The translations under genes and the position numbers were made by a program. Below the pieces are notes generated by a model. The model searched no databases. It saw only the letters and a list, made by a program, of their open reading frames with translations, and had not been told where the DNA came from. A stretch of DNA of 64,000 nucleotides from Knoellia sp031844405. GTDB taxonomy: Bacteria > Actinomycetota > Actinomycetes > Actinomycetales > Dermatophilaceae. How positions within the stretch are numbered: the stretch's first letter is position 1; each line of letters begins with the position of its first letter. The stretch spans positions 62,001-126,000 of the forward strand of contig JAUZVC010000003.1 in the NCBI GenBank assembly GCA_031844405.1, given 5' to 3'. This document shows, one piece after another, positions 9,210 through 18,883 of the stretch.

Positions 9210-11519
9210 TCAGCGGCGACGCAGGCGGATCCATGCGCGACGCGGCCAGTCGAGCGCCGTGTCCTTGACGTCGTTCCACTGGCGCACCCCGTCCGAGGGG
9301 ACGAGGTAGGCACGGGCCCGGTCGCTGCGCTGACGGGCCGAGACCGCTGCGCGCCACACCGTCCGGGCGTCCCCGGACACGTCGTCGATCGGCGTGTGCG
9401 GCGGGGCGTATCGGGCCCGCTCGACGGTGTCGACGATGCGGCCCATGGCCGCCTTCGAGTCGCCGCTGAGGATCGCGTCGTGGGTGAGCCGCGCCCCGGC
9501 CTGCCTCGGCGTGCTGCCGACCGGTGGTGCGATGCCGATGTCGCCGAGCCGTGAGATGAGCGAGGCCCACTCGGCCTCGACCCGCTCGGCGTCGTCGCGT
9601 GCGTCGAGGCGCAGGCGACGACGACGCATCCATGCGGCGACCGGGAGGAGGAGCAGGGAGAGGACGATGCCGATGACGACCCCGATGGTCAGCAGGTTGT
9701 CGCGCACCCAGCCGAGCGGACCAGCGGTCGCCGTGGGGTCGTCCTGCACGGCACCCTCGTCGCTGTCCGGCCGTTCGCTCAGCGTCGGGGTGGGGGCGGC
9801 GGTCGTCGCGCTCGCGGTCGGGCTCGCGGTGGGGGCGGCCTCCGTGGGGATGAGGGAGTACGTCGGCGCCGCACCCGACTGCACACCCGGCGTCGGCTCG
9901 AACCGGGTCCAGCCCAGGCGAGGGAACCAGAGCTCGGGCCAGGCGTGCGCGTCGGCCGCGCGGACGGTGTAGCCGCCGTTGGTGAACGATCCGGGCAGGA
10001 ACCCGATGGCCATCCGCGCCGGGATCCCCTTGAGCCGGGCGGCCATGACGAACGCCGTCGCGAACTGCACGCAGTAGCCGGTGCGCGACACGAGGAAGTT
10101 CGACAGCGGGTCCGACATCATCGCGCGGCCGGAGACCGGGTCGGTCGGGGTCGGCAGCTGGAGCGAGTAGGTGTACTGGCTGCTGCGGAAGTGGGCCTGC
10201 AACAGGCGCGCCGTCTCGAGCGGCGTGGCGTCCTCCGGCACGACCGAGTCGACGAGCTCGCTCAGGCGCAGGATGCCCTCGCTGTCGAGCTCGGTGAAGA
10301 TGCCCTGCTCCGCGCCCGGCGGCTCCTCACCGCCGGCGGCGAAGTCCTGCTCGCGCGGCGCGACCTCGGTGTAGGTCGCCGAGTAGTCGCCCCTGCCGCG
10401 GTCGACCTCGTAGCCGCCGACGAAGTTGCGCCTGAGCGTCGCGCCGTCGAGGTCGACCGACCGCAGGGGAGTGGGCAGCGCGATCTGTGGTGCCTGGAGC
10501 CGGTTCTCGAACACGTCGACCTCGACGTCGGTGCGCTTGACGTCGGGGGCACCGACGACCTGCTCGGTCCCGTTCGGCACGACGGCGTCGGCGTCGAAGC
10601 GCGTGCGCCACTCGCCACGGCGGTAGTCGGTGAGGATCGACACCCGCAGCGGCGCCGGCGAGCTCGTCGACGTCGTGTAGCTGATGACCGGCTCCTGTGA
10701 CTGGCTCTCGAGCGAGTTGCGCAGGTCGATGGTCGTGTTGAGGCGGACCGACCCGCCGCCGCGCCCCTCGTCGGAGCGGCCGAGCCCGTCGGCGAGGTAG
10801 GTCGTGGGGAGGTGCGGCACGACGGCGGGCACGAGGACGGCCAGGGCGAGGGCGGCGGCACCGAGCAGCCGGGCCGTGCCCGCGACCCCGAGGACGGGGT
10901 CGTTCTCGTTGCCGTCGTGGCTGCGCGGCACCGCCGTGCCCCACCGGCGGACCGAGGCGATGCCCTGCGTCGCGACGAGCGCCATCCAGCAGGCGAACGG
11001 CAGGACGAAGTACTTCCAGGACAGACCCTCACCGGAGTTCGTCGCCGAGACGAGGTATGCCGTGAGGAGACCGAGGCCCGCCAGTGCGGGCAGCCGCAGG
11101 GTCACCGCGACGGCGTCGGTGGCGAGCGCGGTGATCCCGACGAGCATCGTGATCGCGACGATGACCCCACGTTCGGTCGGGACGGGCACCGAGTAGGCCA
11201 GAACGGTCTGCTGCGCCTCGCCGAGGAGGATGCCGAACGTCCGCACGGTGTCGGGTCCGGGGAGGAGACCGTAGTAGAGGTGGCCGCGGCCGTGGATCCA
11301 TGACACGACGAGGAACCCGACGACGAGCTGGCCGAGGACGACCTGGAGCGCCGACGCCGAGAGCGAGCGCAGCGCGAGGCCGACCCCGGCGAGGACGACG
11401 ATGACGAGCAGCGTCGGCCGCACCCAGGCGTTGGAGTCGAAGAGGGTGAGCAGCGGGAGGGCGACGGTGAAGCTGGCGAGGGCGGCGAGGAGGGTCTCGA
11501 CCGGACGGGCGCGGTTCAT
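9210..11519 (-). CDS. TgpA-like membrane transglutaminase
   Basis: Transglutaminase-like membrane protein of 769 residues, third gene of the moxR-DUF58-tgpA operon. The N-terminus has about seven membrane segments in residues ~8-260. An extracytoplasmic region follows, with a transglutaminase core: catalytic Cys483 in RTGYCVQFATAF and His525 in AADAHAWPEL, with Trp/Phe-rich sequence after it. One further membrane helix (LLTIGVVIGIVLSLLLLP) and a C-terminal DUF4129-like tail complete it. The ATG at 11519 was chosen because it overlaps the stop of the upstream gene (ATGA); a longer frame exists but its extra 29 residues lie inside that gene. Family members are cysteine-protease-fold proteins often found beside MoxR ATPases; the substrate is unknown. 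Confidence 0.9.
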   Translation of the reverse strand: MNRARPVETLLAALASFTVALPLLTLFDSNAWVRPTLLVIVVLAGVGLALRSLSASALQVVLGQLVVGFLVVSWIHGRGHLYYGLLPGPDTVRTFGILLGEAQQTVLAYSVPVPTERGVIVAITMLVGITALATDAVAVTLRLPALAGLGLLTAYLVSATNSGEGLSWKYFVLPFACWMALVATQGIASVRRWGTAVPRSHDGNENDPVLGVAGTARLLGAAALALAVLVPAVVPHLPTTYLADGLGRSDEGRGGGSVRLNTTIDLRNSLESQSQEPVISYTTSTSSPAPLRVSILTDYRRGEWRTRFDADAVVPNGTEQVVGAPDVKRTDVEVDVFENRLQAPQIALPTPLRSVDLDGATLRRNFVGGYEVDRGRGDYSATYTEVAPREQDFAAGGEEPPGAEQGIFTELDSEGILRLSELVDSVVPEDATPLETARLLQAHFRSSQYTYSLQLPTPTDPVSGRAMMSDPLSNFLVSRTGYCVQFATAFVMAARLKGIPARMAIGFLPGSFTNGGYTVRAADAHAWPELWFPRLGWTRFEPTPGVQSGAAPTYSLIPTEAAPTASPTASATTAAPTPTLSERPDSDEGAVQDDPTATAGPLGWVRDNLLTIGVVIGIVLSLLLLPVAAWMRRRRLRLDARDDAERVEAEWASLISRLGDIGIAPPVGSTPRQAGARLTHDAILSGDSKAAMGRIVDTVERARYAPPHTPIDDVSGDARTVWRAAVSARQRSDRARAYLVPSDGVRQWNDVKDTALDWPRRAWIRLRRR

Positions 11520-12778
11520 CGCGCACCGACCAGGCGTCGGGCACCGGCGACCGCCGCCCAGGCGTCGCCGACGGCAAGGTCCGGCGTGACCGGCAGGGCG
11601 GCCCATCCCGCACCGGAGAGCGCGGCCGTGGTGGCGCGTGGCTCGAGCGCCCCGCCCCCGGAGTCGCCGCCGCGCCCGAAGGACGGTCCGTCGAGGACGA
11701 AGGCGAGACCGGGCCCGCCCGGCTGCCGCAGCGACGACAGCGCCCGGGCCGAGTCGTCGTCGAGCGCGCCGACGACCGCGACGACGAGGCCGCCCTGCGC
11801 GGTGGCGCCGCTCGCCGCGTGGAGCATGCTCCCGATGCCGGGCTCGTCGGACGGGGTCGCGCGGGCGAGGGTCTCGAGGGCGACGTCGAGGTCGGAGTCC
11901 TCACGCACGCCGGACTCCTGGCCGGGGTCCGGTGTGAGCAGGTGGACGGCGAAGCCGGAGTCGAGGAGGTGGTTGACGGCGGAGGCGGCCATCGTCACGG
12001 CCCACTCGAGCGAGCCGCTGGGGCCGCTGCCCCCGTGGGCCCGGGCCCGGGTGTCGAGCAGGACGACCGCCCGACGCTTGGCCGGCCGGTCCTCCTGGCG
12101 CACCATGAGCTCGCCGGTGCGGGCGGTCGCCGGCCAGTGGATGCGTCGCAGGTCGTCGCCGTCGCGGTACTCGCGGATCGACTGGTCGTCCTCGCCGTGC
12201 AGGGCCACGCGGTGCGGCACGGACCCCTCGGCGCCGAGACCCCGCCCGAGGGCACGGCCGTCGGCGAGGGTGACGATGCGGGGGAGGACGAGCAGCTCGT
12301 CGTGGCTGCTGATCGAGGTGTGACGCAGGGTGAGGCCGAAGGGGTCCTGCACGCGCACTCCGAGCGGCCCGAGCCGGTGCGCGCCGCGCGCGTGGGCGCG
12401 GACGGCATACTCCACGTGCGTCTCTCCCTGCGAGGGGAGGGAGGGCACGACGAAGCGCGGCCGGTCACCGAGGGAGTAGTCGAGGTGCTCCTCGGCGAGG
12501 AGGATCGGCGATCGCGTCGCCGACGGGTTGGTGATGACGACCCGGACGACGGCGGGCTCGTCGATCGTCACGCGGGAGGGTCGGGCCTCGCGGTCGACCT
12601 CGAGCAGGAGGTCATGGCGGCGACCCATGAGCCCGGCGAGCAGGGGGAGCGCGCACAGGGCGGTCCCGATCCGGCTCAGGTCGTGCTGGCCCAGGGCCAG
12701 GCCGGAGAGGACGAGGACGATCCCCGAGGCGAGGAACGCGGCACCCCTCGTCGTCAGCGACTCACGGAAGCGGCGCAT
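11516..12778 (-). CDS. DUF58 domain protein
   Basis: 420 residues. Two N-terminal hydrophobic helices (AAFLASGIVLVLSGLALG and the segment after it) are followed by a beta-rich region and the DUF58 signature (RRIHWPATARTGELMVRQ), then a vWA-like fold starting at RRAVVLLDTRA. DUF58 proteins accompany MoxR-type AAA+ ATPases and are thought to be their partners or clients. It starts 6 nt after moxR ends and its stop overlaps the transglutaminase start by 4 bp, so the three genes are probably translated as a coupled unit. No biochemical role can be assigned from sequence. Confidence 0.9.
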   Translation of the reverse strand: MRRFRESLTTRGAAFLASGIVLVLSGLALGQHDLSRIGTALCALPLLAGLMGRRHDLLLEVDREARPSRVTIDEPAVVRVVITNPSATRSPILLAEEHLDYSLGDRPRFVVPSLPSQGETHVEYAVRAHARGAHRLGPLGVRVQDPFGLTLRHTSISSHDELLVLPRIVTLADGRALGRGLGAEGSVPHRVALHGEDDQSIREYRDGDDLRRIHWPATARTGELMVRQEDRPAKRRAVVLLDTRARAHGGSGPSGSLEWAVTMAASAVNHLLDSGFAVHLLTPDPGQESGVREDSDLDVALETLARATPSDEPGIGSMLHAASGATAQGGLVVAVVGALDDDSARALSSLRQPGGPGLAFVLDGPSFGRGGDSGGGALEPRATTAALSGAGWAALPVTPDLAVGDAWAAVAGARRLVGAR

Positions 12779-12784
12779 GGGACC

Positions 12785-13804
<1,020 letters not shown>

Positions 13805-14068
13805 CGGTGCTCCTGGGATGAGTGCTCCCGAGGCCCTGCGCCACCGGGTCTTCGATCTTGCCCCACATTCCTCCACCGAGGGAGGCCCTCACGCCCGAAA
13901 ACGCGGTTCACAGCGAACGTGCAGGTGGGAGCGCGGGGGGAGCGGCCGGCATACAGGCGGGTGGATGGGCTTGCCGGGTCCACAACCAGCGGATGAGGGA
14001 AAAATCGCCCCACTTTGCACCACCGCATCTGACCTGCGGAAAAAGGGCTCCAACATCTCCATAACAAC
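13805..14068. other. Divergent intergenic region between moxR and mraZ
   Basis: No gene is supported. It becomes less GC-rich toward mraZ and carries one CGGCATAC copy ending at 13954. The moxR Shine-Dalgarno is at its left edge. I could not locate a confident moxR promoter. Confidence 0.5.
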
Positions 14069-14145
14069 TTGATTTCAGGTAAGGGTGGAGTAAAGTGGGG
14101 GACACCGGAGAGAAGTGTCGCCCACGGGTCGAGTGGATGGGGAGG
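14069..14145 (+). promoter_or_regulatory. mraZ (dcw cluster) promoter with candidate MraZ boxes
   Basis: TTGATT at 14069 and TAAAGT at 14091, separated by 16 bp, form a sigma-70-type promoter about 60 nt before mraZ. G-rich GTGG-type repeats (GGTGG at 14084, AGTGG at 14094, AGTGT at 14114, AGTGG at 14132) overlap and follow the -10. MraZ autoregulates its operon in other bacteria by binding short direct repeats of this kind, so these are plausible MraZ boxes. GGAGG at 14141-14145 is the mraZ ribosome binding site. Confidence 0.55.
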
Positions 14146-14152
14146 TGAGCGC

Positions 14153-14584
14153 GTGTTCCTCGGTACTCACACGCCGCGCCTCGACGACAAGGGCCGGCTC
14201 TTCCTCCCCGCCAAGTTCCGCGAGCGCCTCGCGACCGGTCTCGTCGTCACTCGCGGCCAGGAGCGCTGCCTCTACGTCTTCCCCATGGACGAGTTCGTCA
14301 AGGTGACCCAGCAGATGCAGGAGGCGCCGACGACCAACCGTGCCGTCCGCGACTACATCCGCGTCTTCCTCTCCGGCGCGAGCGACGAGATCCCCGACAA
14401 GCAGGGTCGCGTCACCATCCCCGCGCACCTGCGCCAGTACGCCGGCCTCTCGCGCGACTGCACGGTCATCGGGACCGGGTCGCGCGTCGAGGTCTGGGAC
14501 ACCGACGCGTGGAACGACTACCTCGCCAGCACCGAGCAGGCCTACTCCGAGCAGTCCGAGGAGGTCATCCCCGGACTCATGTGA
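14153..14584 (+). CDS. mraZ: MraZ transcriptional regulator
   Basis: First gene of the division and cell wall cluster; DNA-binding autoregulator with two SpoVT/AbrB-like MraZ repeats. Both signatures are present: DDKGRLFLPAKFRERL near residue 10 and PDKQGRVTIPAHLRQYAG near residue 80. The GTG at 14153 gives 143 residues, the usual length, with GGAGG 7 nt upstream; a longer frame from 14069 would run through the promoter. Candidate MraZ boxes lie just upstream. A 237-nt gap with no recognisable gene separates it from rsmH. Confidence 0.96.
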   Translation: MFLGTHTPRLDDKGRLFLPAKFRERLATGLVVTRGQERCLYVFPMDEFVKVTQQMQEAPTTNRAVRDYIRVFLSGASDEIPDKQGRVTIPAHLRQYAGLSRDCTVIGTGSRVEVWDTDAWNDYLASTEQAYSEQSEEVIPGLM

Positions 14585-14821
14585 CCTCGCCCCGGCTCCC
14601 GGCCTCCAGCCGACCGGCTCCCGACACGACTTCCCCCGTGCCGGGCACCGGACGGATGGGGACCAGGGGCCGGGGACGGGGACACCGCAAGGGATCGACC
14701 TCCACCGCCCGCCACCACCCCCACGAGCCACGACGCCGCACTGCCCAGCTGCATCCAGTACTTCGCCACACAGTCACATCAGCCACCCAGCCAGATCCGC
14801 CCAGGAGACGAGGAGAGTCCC

Positions 14822-15802
14822 ATGGAGTTCCGGGGAGACGCGCACGAGCGCCACGTTCCCGTGCTCCGTGACCGCATCGTCGAGCTCCTGGCCCCGGCAC
14901 TCACCTCGCCGGGGTCGGTCCTCGTCGACGGGACGCTCGGCATGGGCGGCCACACGGAGGCGTTCCTCGAGCGCTGCCCGGAGGCCACCGTCATCGGCAT
15001 CGACCGCGACGAGGAGGCCCTCGCGCTCGCGGGGGAGCGGCTCGCCCGGTTCGGCGACCGCTTCCGCGGCGTGCACGTGGTCTACGACGAGATCGGCGAG
15101 GTCGTCGCCGACGCGGGCCTGCGCGAGGTGCAGGCCGTCCTCTTCGACCTCGGCGTCTCCTCGCTCCAGCTCGACGAGGCCGACCGCGGCTTCGCCTACG
15201 CACAGGACGCCCCGCTCGACATGCGGATGGACCAGGGCCGCGGCATCACCGCCGCCGAGGTCCTCAACACCTACGCCCCCGGCGAGCTCATCCGGGTCCT
15301 GCGGGACTTCGGGGAGGAGCGCTTCGCCAAGCGGATCGTCTCGGCGATCGTGCGCGAGCGCGAGGTCGAGCCGTTCACCCGCTCGGCGCGGCTCGTCGAG
15401 CTCCTGCGCGACGCGGTCCCGGCGGCGTCGCAGCGCACCGGTGGCCACCCGGCCAAGCGCACCTTCCAGGCGCTGCGCATCGAGGTCAACGACGAGCTCG
15501 GGGCGTGGCAGCGCGCCGTCGCCGGAGCCGTCGACGTCCTCGCCGTCGGCGGCCGGATCGCCGTCCTCTCCTACCACTCGCTCGAGGACCGGATCACCAA
15601 GCGCGCCTTCGCCGCCGGTGCCACCTCGACGACACCACCCGGTATGCCGGTCGAGCTCCCGGAGCACGCGGCCTACCTCCGACTGCTGACGCGCGGGGCC
15701 GAGGAGCCCGGCGCCGAGGAGCAGTCCACCAACCCACGATCCGCATCGGCGCGGCTGCGGGTCGCAGAACGTACACGCTCTACCAAGGGGGCCCGGCGAT
15801 GA
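14822..15802 (+). CDS. rsmH: 16S rRNA (cytosine-1402-N4)-methyltransferase RsmH (MraW)
   Basis: S-adenosylmethionine-dependent methyltransferase acting on C1402 of 16S rRNA, 326 residues, typical length. The SAM-binding motif DGTLGMGGHTEAFLE is near residue 38, followed by the acidic end of the next strand (IGIDRDEEAL). Other family signatures are LFDLGVSSLQLDEADRGF, PLDMRMDQ and the late SYHSLEDRITKR. ATG with an AGGAG-type site upstream (gaggagagtccc). The stop overlaps the ftsL start by 4 bp (ATGA). Confidence 0.97.
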   Translation: MEFRGDAHERHVPVLRDRIVELLAPALTSPGSVLVDGTLGMGGHTEAFLERCPEATVIGIDRDEEALALAGERLARFGDRFRGVHVVYDEIGEVVADAGLREVQAVLFDLGVSSLQLDEADRGFAYAQDAPLDMRMDQGRGITAAEVLNTYAPGELIRVLRDFGEERFAKRIVSAIVREREVEPFTRSARLVELLRDAVPAASQRTGGHPAKRTFQALRIEVNDELGAWQRAVAGAVDVLAVGGRIAVLSYHSLEDRITKRAFAAGATSTTPPGMPVELPEHAAYLRLLTRGAEEPGAEEQSTNPRSASARLRVAERTRSTKGARR

Positions 15803-16566
15803 CCTCGACCGCCACCGCACGTCCACTCCACCGCTCACCGGCACGGCCGACGAGGCCGCAACCGCTGCGCGTCGTCCAGCGCGCGCCGCAGCAGGGGCAG
15901 CCGTTCTTCGTCGCCGCATGCCTCGCGCTGCTCGTCGCCGGGCTCCTCGGGGTGCTCATGCTCAACACCGCCATGGCCAAGGGCTCCTTCGTCCTCGGTG
16001 ACCTCCAGGACCAGTCGAACCAGCTCTCCGACGCAGAGGAGGCCTTGAGCCACGCCATCAACGCGCAGAGCGCTCCGGCCGAGCTCGCCCGTCGCGCCCT
16101 CGACATGGGCATGGTCCCGTCGGAGACCGCGGCCTTCCTCCGGCTCAGCGATGGCAAGGTCCTCGGCGTGGCGGAGGGGGCCACGGCCCAGAAGGAATTT
16201 ACGGTGGCCACACAAGGCAGCTCCGCTGCCGCGGCTGCCCGCCCGGCCACGACTCCCCAGACGACGGTCAGGACGGTGGGCACCGTGACGACGACGACGG
16301 TGACCACGGTCAAGGGGGCGAACATCGAGGTGACGACGACGAGCGTCGACTCGCGCACCGGTGAGACGCGCACGACCACCGCGACGAGGAAGGCGGCACC
16401 CGCCGCCTCTCCTGGTGCGACGCCCGGTGAGTCGGCGACGCCGAGCCCCAACGCCTCCGAGCGGCCCACGGACGAGCCGTCGGCGAGCCCGTCCGACCGC
16501 GACTCGGCGGGCCGGCCCTCCACGACGGACCCGTCGGCCCGACCGAGCGCGACGACGACGCCGTGA
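15799..16566 (+). CDS. ftsL: Cell division protein FtsL-like, with long Thr/Ser/Pro-rich tail
   Basis: Bitopic division protein in the ftsL slot between rsmH and ftsI. A basic N-terminus is followed by one membrane helix at residues ~35-55 (FFVAACLALLVAGLLGVLML). A short coiled-coil-like extracellular stretch follows (LGDLQDQSNQLSDAEEALSHAI), with the late motif LARRALDMGMVPSETAAFL. From about residue 155 to 255 the protein is an extracytoplasmic tail dominated by Thr, Ser, Pro and Ala, unusually long for FtsL. FtsL forms the FtsQLB subcomplex that activates FtsWI. Identity rests on position and topology because the family diverges fast. Overlaps rsmH and ftsI by 4 bp each. Confidence 0.85.
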   Translation: MTSTATARPLHRSPARPTRPQPLRVVQRAPQQGQPFFVAACLALLVAGLLGVLMLNTAMAKGSFVLGDLQDQSNQLSDAEEALSHAINAQSAPAELARRALDMGMVPSETAAFLRLSDGKVLGVAEGATAQKEFTVATQGSSAAAAARPATTPQTTVRTVGTVTTTTVTTVKGANIEVTTTSVDSRTGETRTTTATRKAAPAASPGATPGESATPSPNASERPTDEPSASPSDRDSAGRPSTTDPSARPSATTTP

Positions 16567-18872
16567 CGCCCCGGACCCCACCTCCGTCCCGCGGCCGCGA
16601 GCCGCGCCGGGCCGGTGGGTCGGGCGCGCCACGTCCGGTCGCCGGGGGAGCGGTGCGCCCCACCGGCCGTCCGGCCGCCCGGCCCGCGAAGAAGCGCCAG
16701 CCGCCCGCGGCCGGCGCCGCCCGTTCGCAGTCCCCGTCCCCGCGTCCCGCGTCCCGGGCGGGGTCCGCGTCGACCTCCCGGTCACAGGCCGGCACGGCGA
16801 AGGCGGCGGCCACGAAGGCGGCGGCCACGAAGGCGGGAGCAGCGAAGCGGACGGCGCAGTCCCGGGCGACCGCCGCGCGCCCGGCCACGTCCCGCGCCGC
16901 AGGCTCCCGTTCCGCCACCTCCCGCGCCGGTGCGTCCCGTGCCGGTGCGTCCCGTGCCACCGGCGCACGGGCCACCGGCGCACGTCCCGGGTCGAGAGGT
17001 GGACCGCCCCGGCGTCCTCCGGCGCGCCGCATGCCGACCCGTTCGCCGGGAAACCCGCGGCGGCGGATGCGCGGCATGACGGTCGCCGTGCTCTTCGTCT
17101 TCAGCATCTTCGCGGCCCAGCTGCTGCGCATCCAGGGCTTCGACTCCTCGGCCGTCGCCGCGCAGGCGCTCGAGCAGCGCACCGAGAAGGTCGTCATCCC
17201 GGCGCTGCGCGGCAAGATCGTCTCCTCCGACGGCGTCGTGCTCGCGTCGAGCCGGGCCCGCGAGACCGTCGTCGCGGACCCGACCGCGGTCTGCACCTAC
17301 AAGCAGAGGAACAAGAAGACCTGCGACCCGGCGACGAGCGCCACCGCCGTCGACCTCGCCGCCACAGCGCTCGCGCCGCTGCTCGGCCGCACGTCGTCGG
17401 ACCTGCGCGCCAAGCTCGCCGGCTCCGGTCGCTACCAGGTGCTCGACCGGAAGGTGAGCCCCCTGACCTGGCGCAAGATCGCCGACCTCGGGATCCCCGG
17501 CATCTACCGAGACTCGGCCGAGGCGGTGCCCGAGCGCGTCTACCCGCAGGGCCCGAACTCCGCCTCGCTCGTCGGCTTCGTCACCAACGACGGAGCGGCC
17601 GGCGGCGGCCTCGAGTCGATGATGGACACGGCCCTCAAGGGCACCGCGGGCTACTCGGTCTTCGAGAAGGCGCCGGACGGCTCGAAGATCCCCGGTGGCC
17701 GCCAGGGCGGCGTCAAGGCCGACGACGGCCAGGACGTCACGCTCACCGTGAACTCCAACATCCAGTGGTACGCCCAGAACGCCCTCGCCCAGCAGATGGC
17801 CAGGATGGGCGCGCAGTCCGGCACGGCCGTCGTCATGAACGCCAAGACGTCGAAGATCCTCGCGCTGGCGTCCTACCCGACCTACGACCCCAACGACATC
17901 GGCAGCGCCAAGGGCAGCCTCGTCAACAAGGCGCTCAACGACGTCTTCGAGCCCGGGTCGACGGCCAAGGTCATGACCGTCGCCGCCGCGCTCGAGGAGA
18001 AGACGGTGACGCCGGACCAGCCGGTCATCATCCCCAACCGCATGCAGCGCTTCGACGCGAGCTTCAAGGACAGCCACGACCACCCGACGCTCTACCGCAC
18101 CGTCTCCGGCACCCTCGCCGAGTCGAGCAACATCGGGACGATCCTCATCGGCGAGACACTCGAGTCGAAGAAGCTCGAGGAGTACTACCGCAAGTTCGGT
18201 CTCGGCTCGAAGTCGGGCATGGGCTTCCCCGGTGAGTCCGCCGGTCTGCTCGCCCCGGCCGAGAAGTGGAACGGCACCCAGCGCTCGACGGTGATGTTCG
18301 GCCAGGGCCTCTCGGTCACCGCGATCCAGGCGGCCTCGGTCTACCAGACGATCGCCAACGGCGGCGTCCGCATGACGCCCTCGCTCGTCGAGGGCACGAC
18401 CGCCGAGAACGGCACCTTCACCAAGGCCGCGGCCAAGCCGGGCACCCGGGTCGTGTCGCAGGACACCGCCGCCCAGGTCAACGCGATGCTCGAGGGCGTC
18501 GTGTCCAAGGAGGGCACGGCGCCACAGGCGCAGATCCCCGGCTACCGCGTCGCCGGCAAGACCGGCACCGCCGACTTCTACGACGCTCGTCTCGGCAAGT
18601 ACAGCGGCAAGACCGCGAGCTTCATCGGCTATGCGCCGGCCGACGACCCCGAGCTCGTCGTCGCCGTCATCCTGCAGCGCCCGAGCGCGAGCATCTACGG
18701 CGGCACGGTCGCGGCGCCCGTCTTCCACGACGTCATGACCTACGCGCTCCAGGAGCTCAAGGTGCCGCCGACGGGGACGACCAAGGAGGCAATCACCCTC
18801 TCGGTGACGCCCGAGGAGGCCAAGGCGAACCCCGACACGCTGCGTGACGGGGCACGTCGGGGCTCCAAGTAG
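16563..18872 (+). CDS. ftsI: Septal peptidoglycan transpeptidase FtsI (PBP3/PbpB)
   Basis: Class B penicillin-binding protein that cross-links septal peptidoglycan with FtsW. Residues 1 to ~165 are a basic, Ala/Arg/Lys/Pro-rich cytoplasmic extension far longer than usual. The membrane helix is at ~172-189 (MTVAVLFVFSIFAAQLL), followed by the dimerisation domain and the transpeptidase domain. Active-site motifs are Ser466-T-A-Lys469, S521-S-N and K666-T-G-T. The GTG at 16563 overlaps the ftsL stop (GTGA), supporting the long form. An internal ATG at about 17031 would give a conventional N-terminus, so the extension depends on the start choice; its codon use and overlap fit real coding sequence. 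Confidence 0.95.
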   Translation: MTPRTPPPSRGREPRRAGGSGAPRPVAGGAVRPTGRPAARPAKKRQPPAAGAARSQSPSPRPASRAGSASTSRSQAGTAKAAATKAAATKAGAAKRTAQSRATAARPATSRAAGSRSATSRAGASRAGASRATGARATGARPGSRGGPPRRPPARRMPTRSPGNPRRRMRGMTVAVLFVFSIFAAQLLRIQGFDSSAVAAQALEQRTEKVVIPALRGKIVSSDGVVLASSRARETVVADPTAVCTYKQRNKKTCDPATSATAVDLAATALAPLLGRTSSDLRAKLAGSGRYQVLDRKVSPLTWRKIADLGIPGIYRDSAEAVPERVYPQGPNSASLVGFVTNDGAAGGGLESMMDTALKGTAGYSVFEKAPDGSKIPGGRQGGVKADDGQDVTLTVNSNIQWYAQNALAQQMARMGAQSGTAVVMNAKTSKILALASYPTYDPNDIGSAKGSLVNKALNDVFEPGSTAKVMTVAAALEEKTVTPDQPVIIPNRMQRFDASFKDSHDHPTLYRTVSGTLAESSNIGTILIGETLESKKLEEYYRKFGLGSKSGMGFPGESAGLLAPAEKWNGTQRSTVMFGQGLSVTAIQAASVYQTIANGGVRMTPSLVEGTTAENGTFTKAAAKPGTRVVSQDTAAQVNAMLEGVVSKEGTAPQAQIPGYRVAGKTGTADFYDARLGKYSGKTASFIGYAPADDPELVVAVILQRPSASIYGGTVAAPVFHDVMTYALQELKVPPTGTTKEAITLSVTPEEAKANPDTLRDGARRGSK

Positions 18873-18883
18873 TCTGACTGGTC

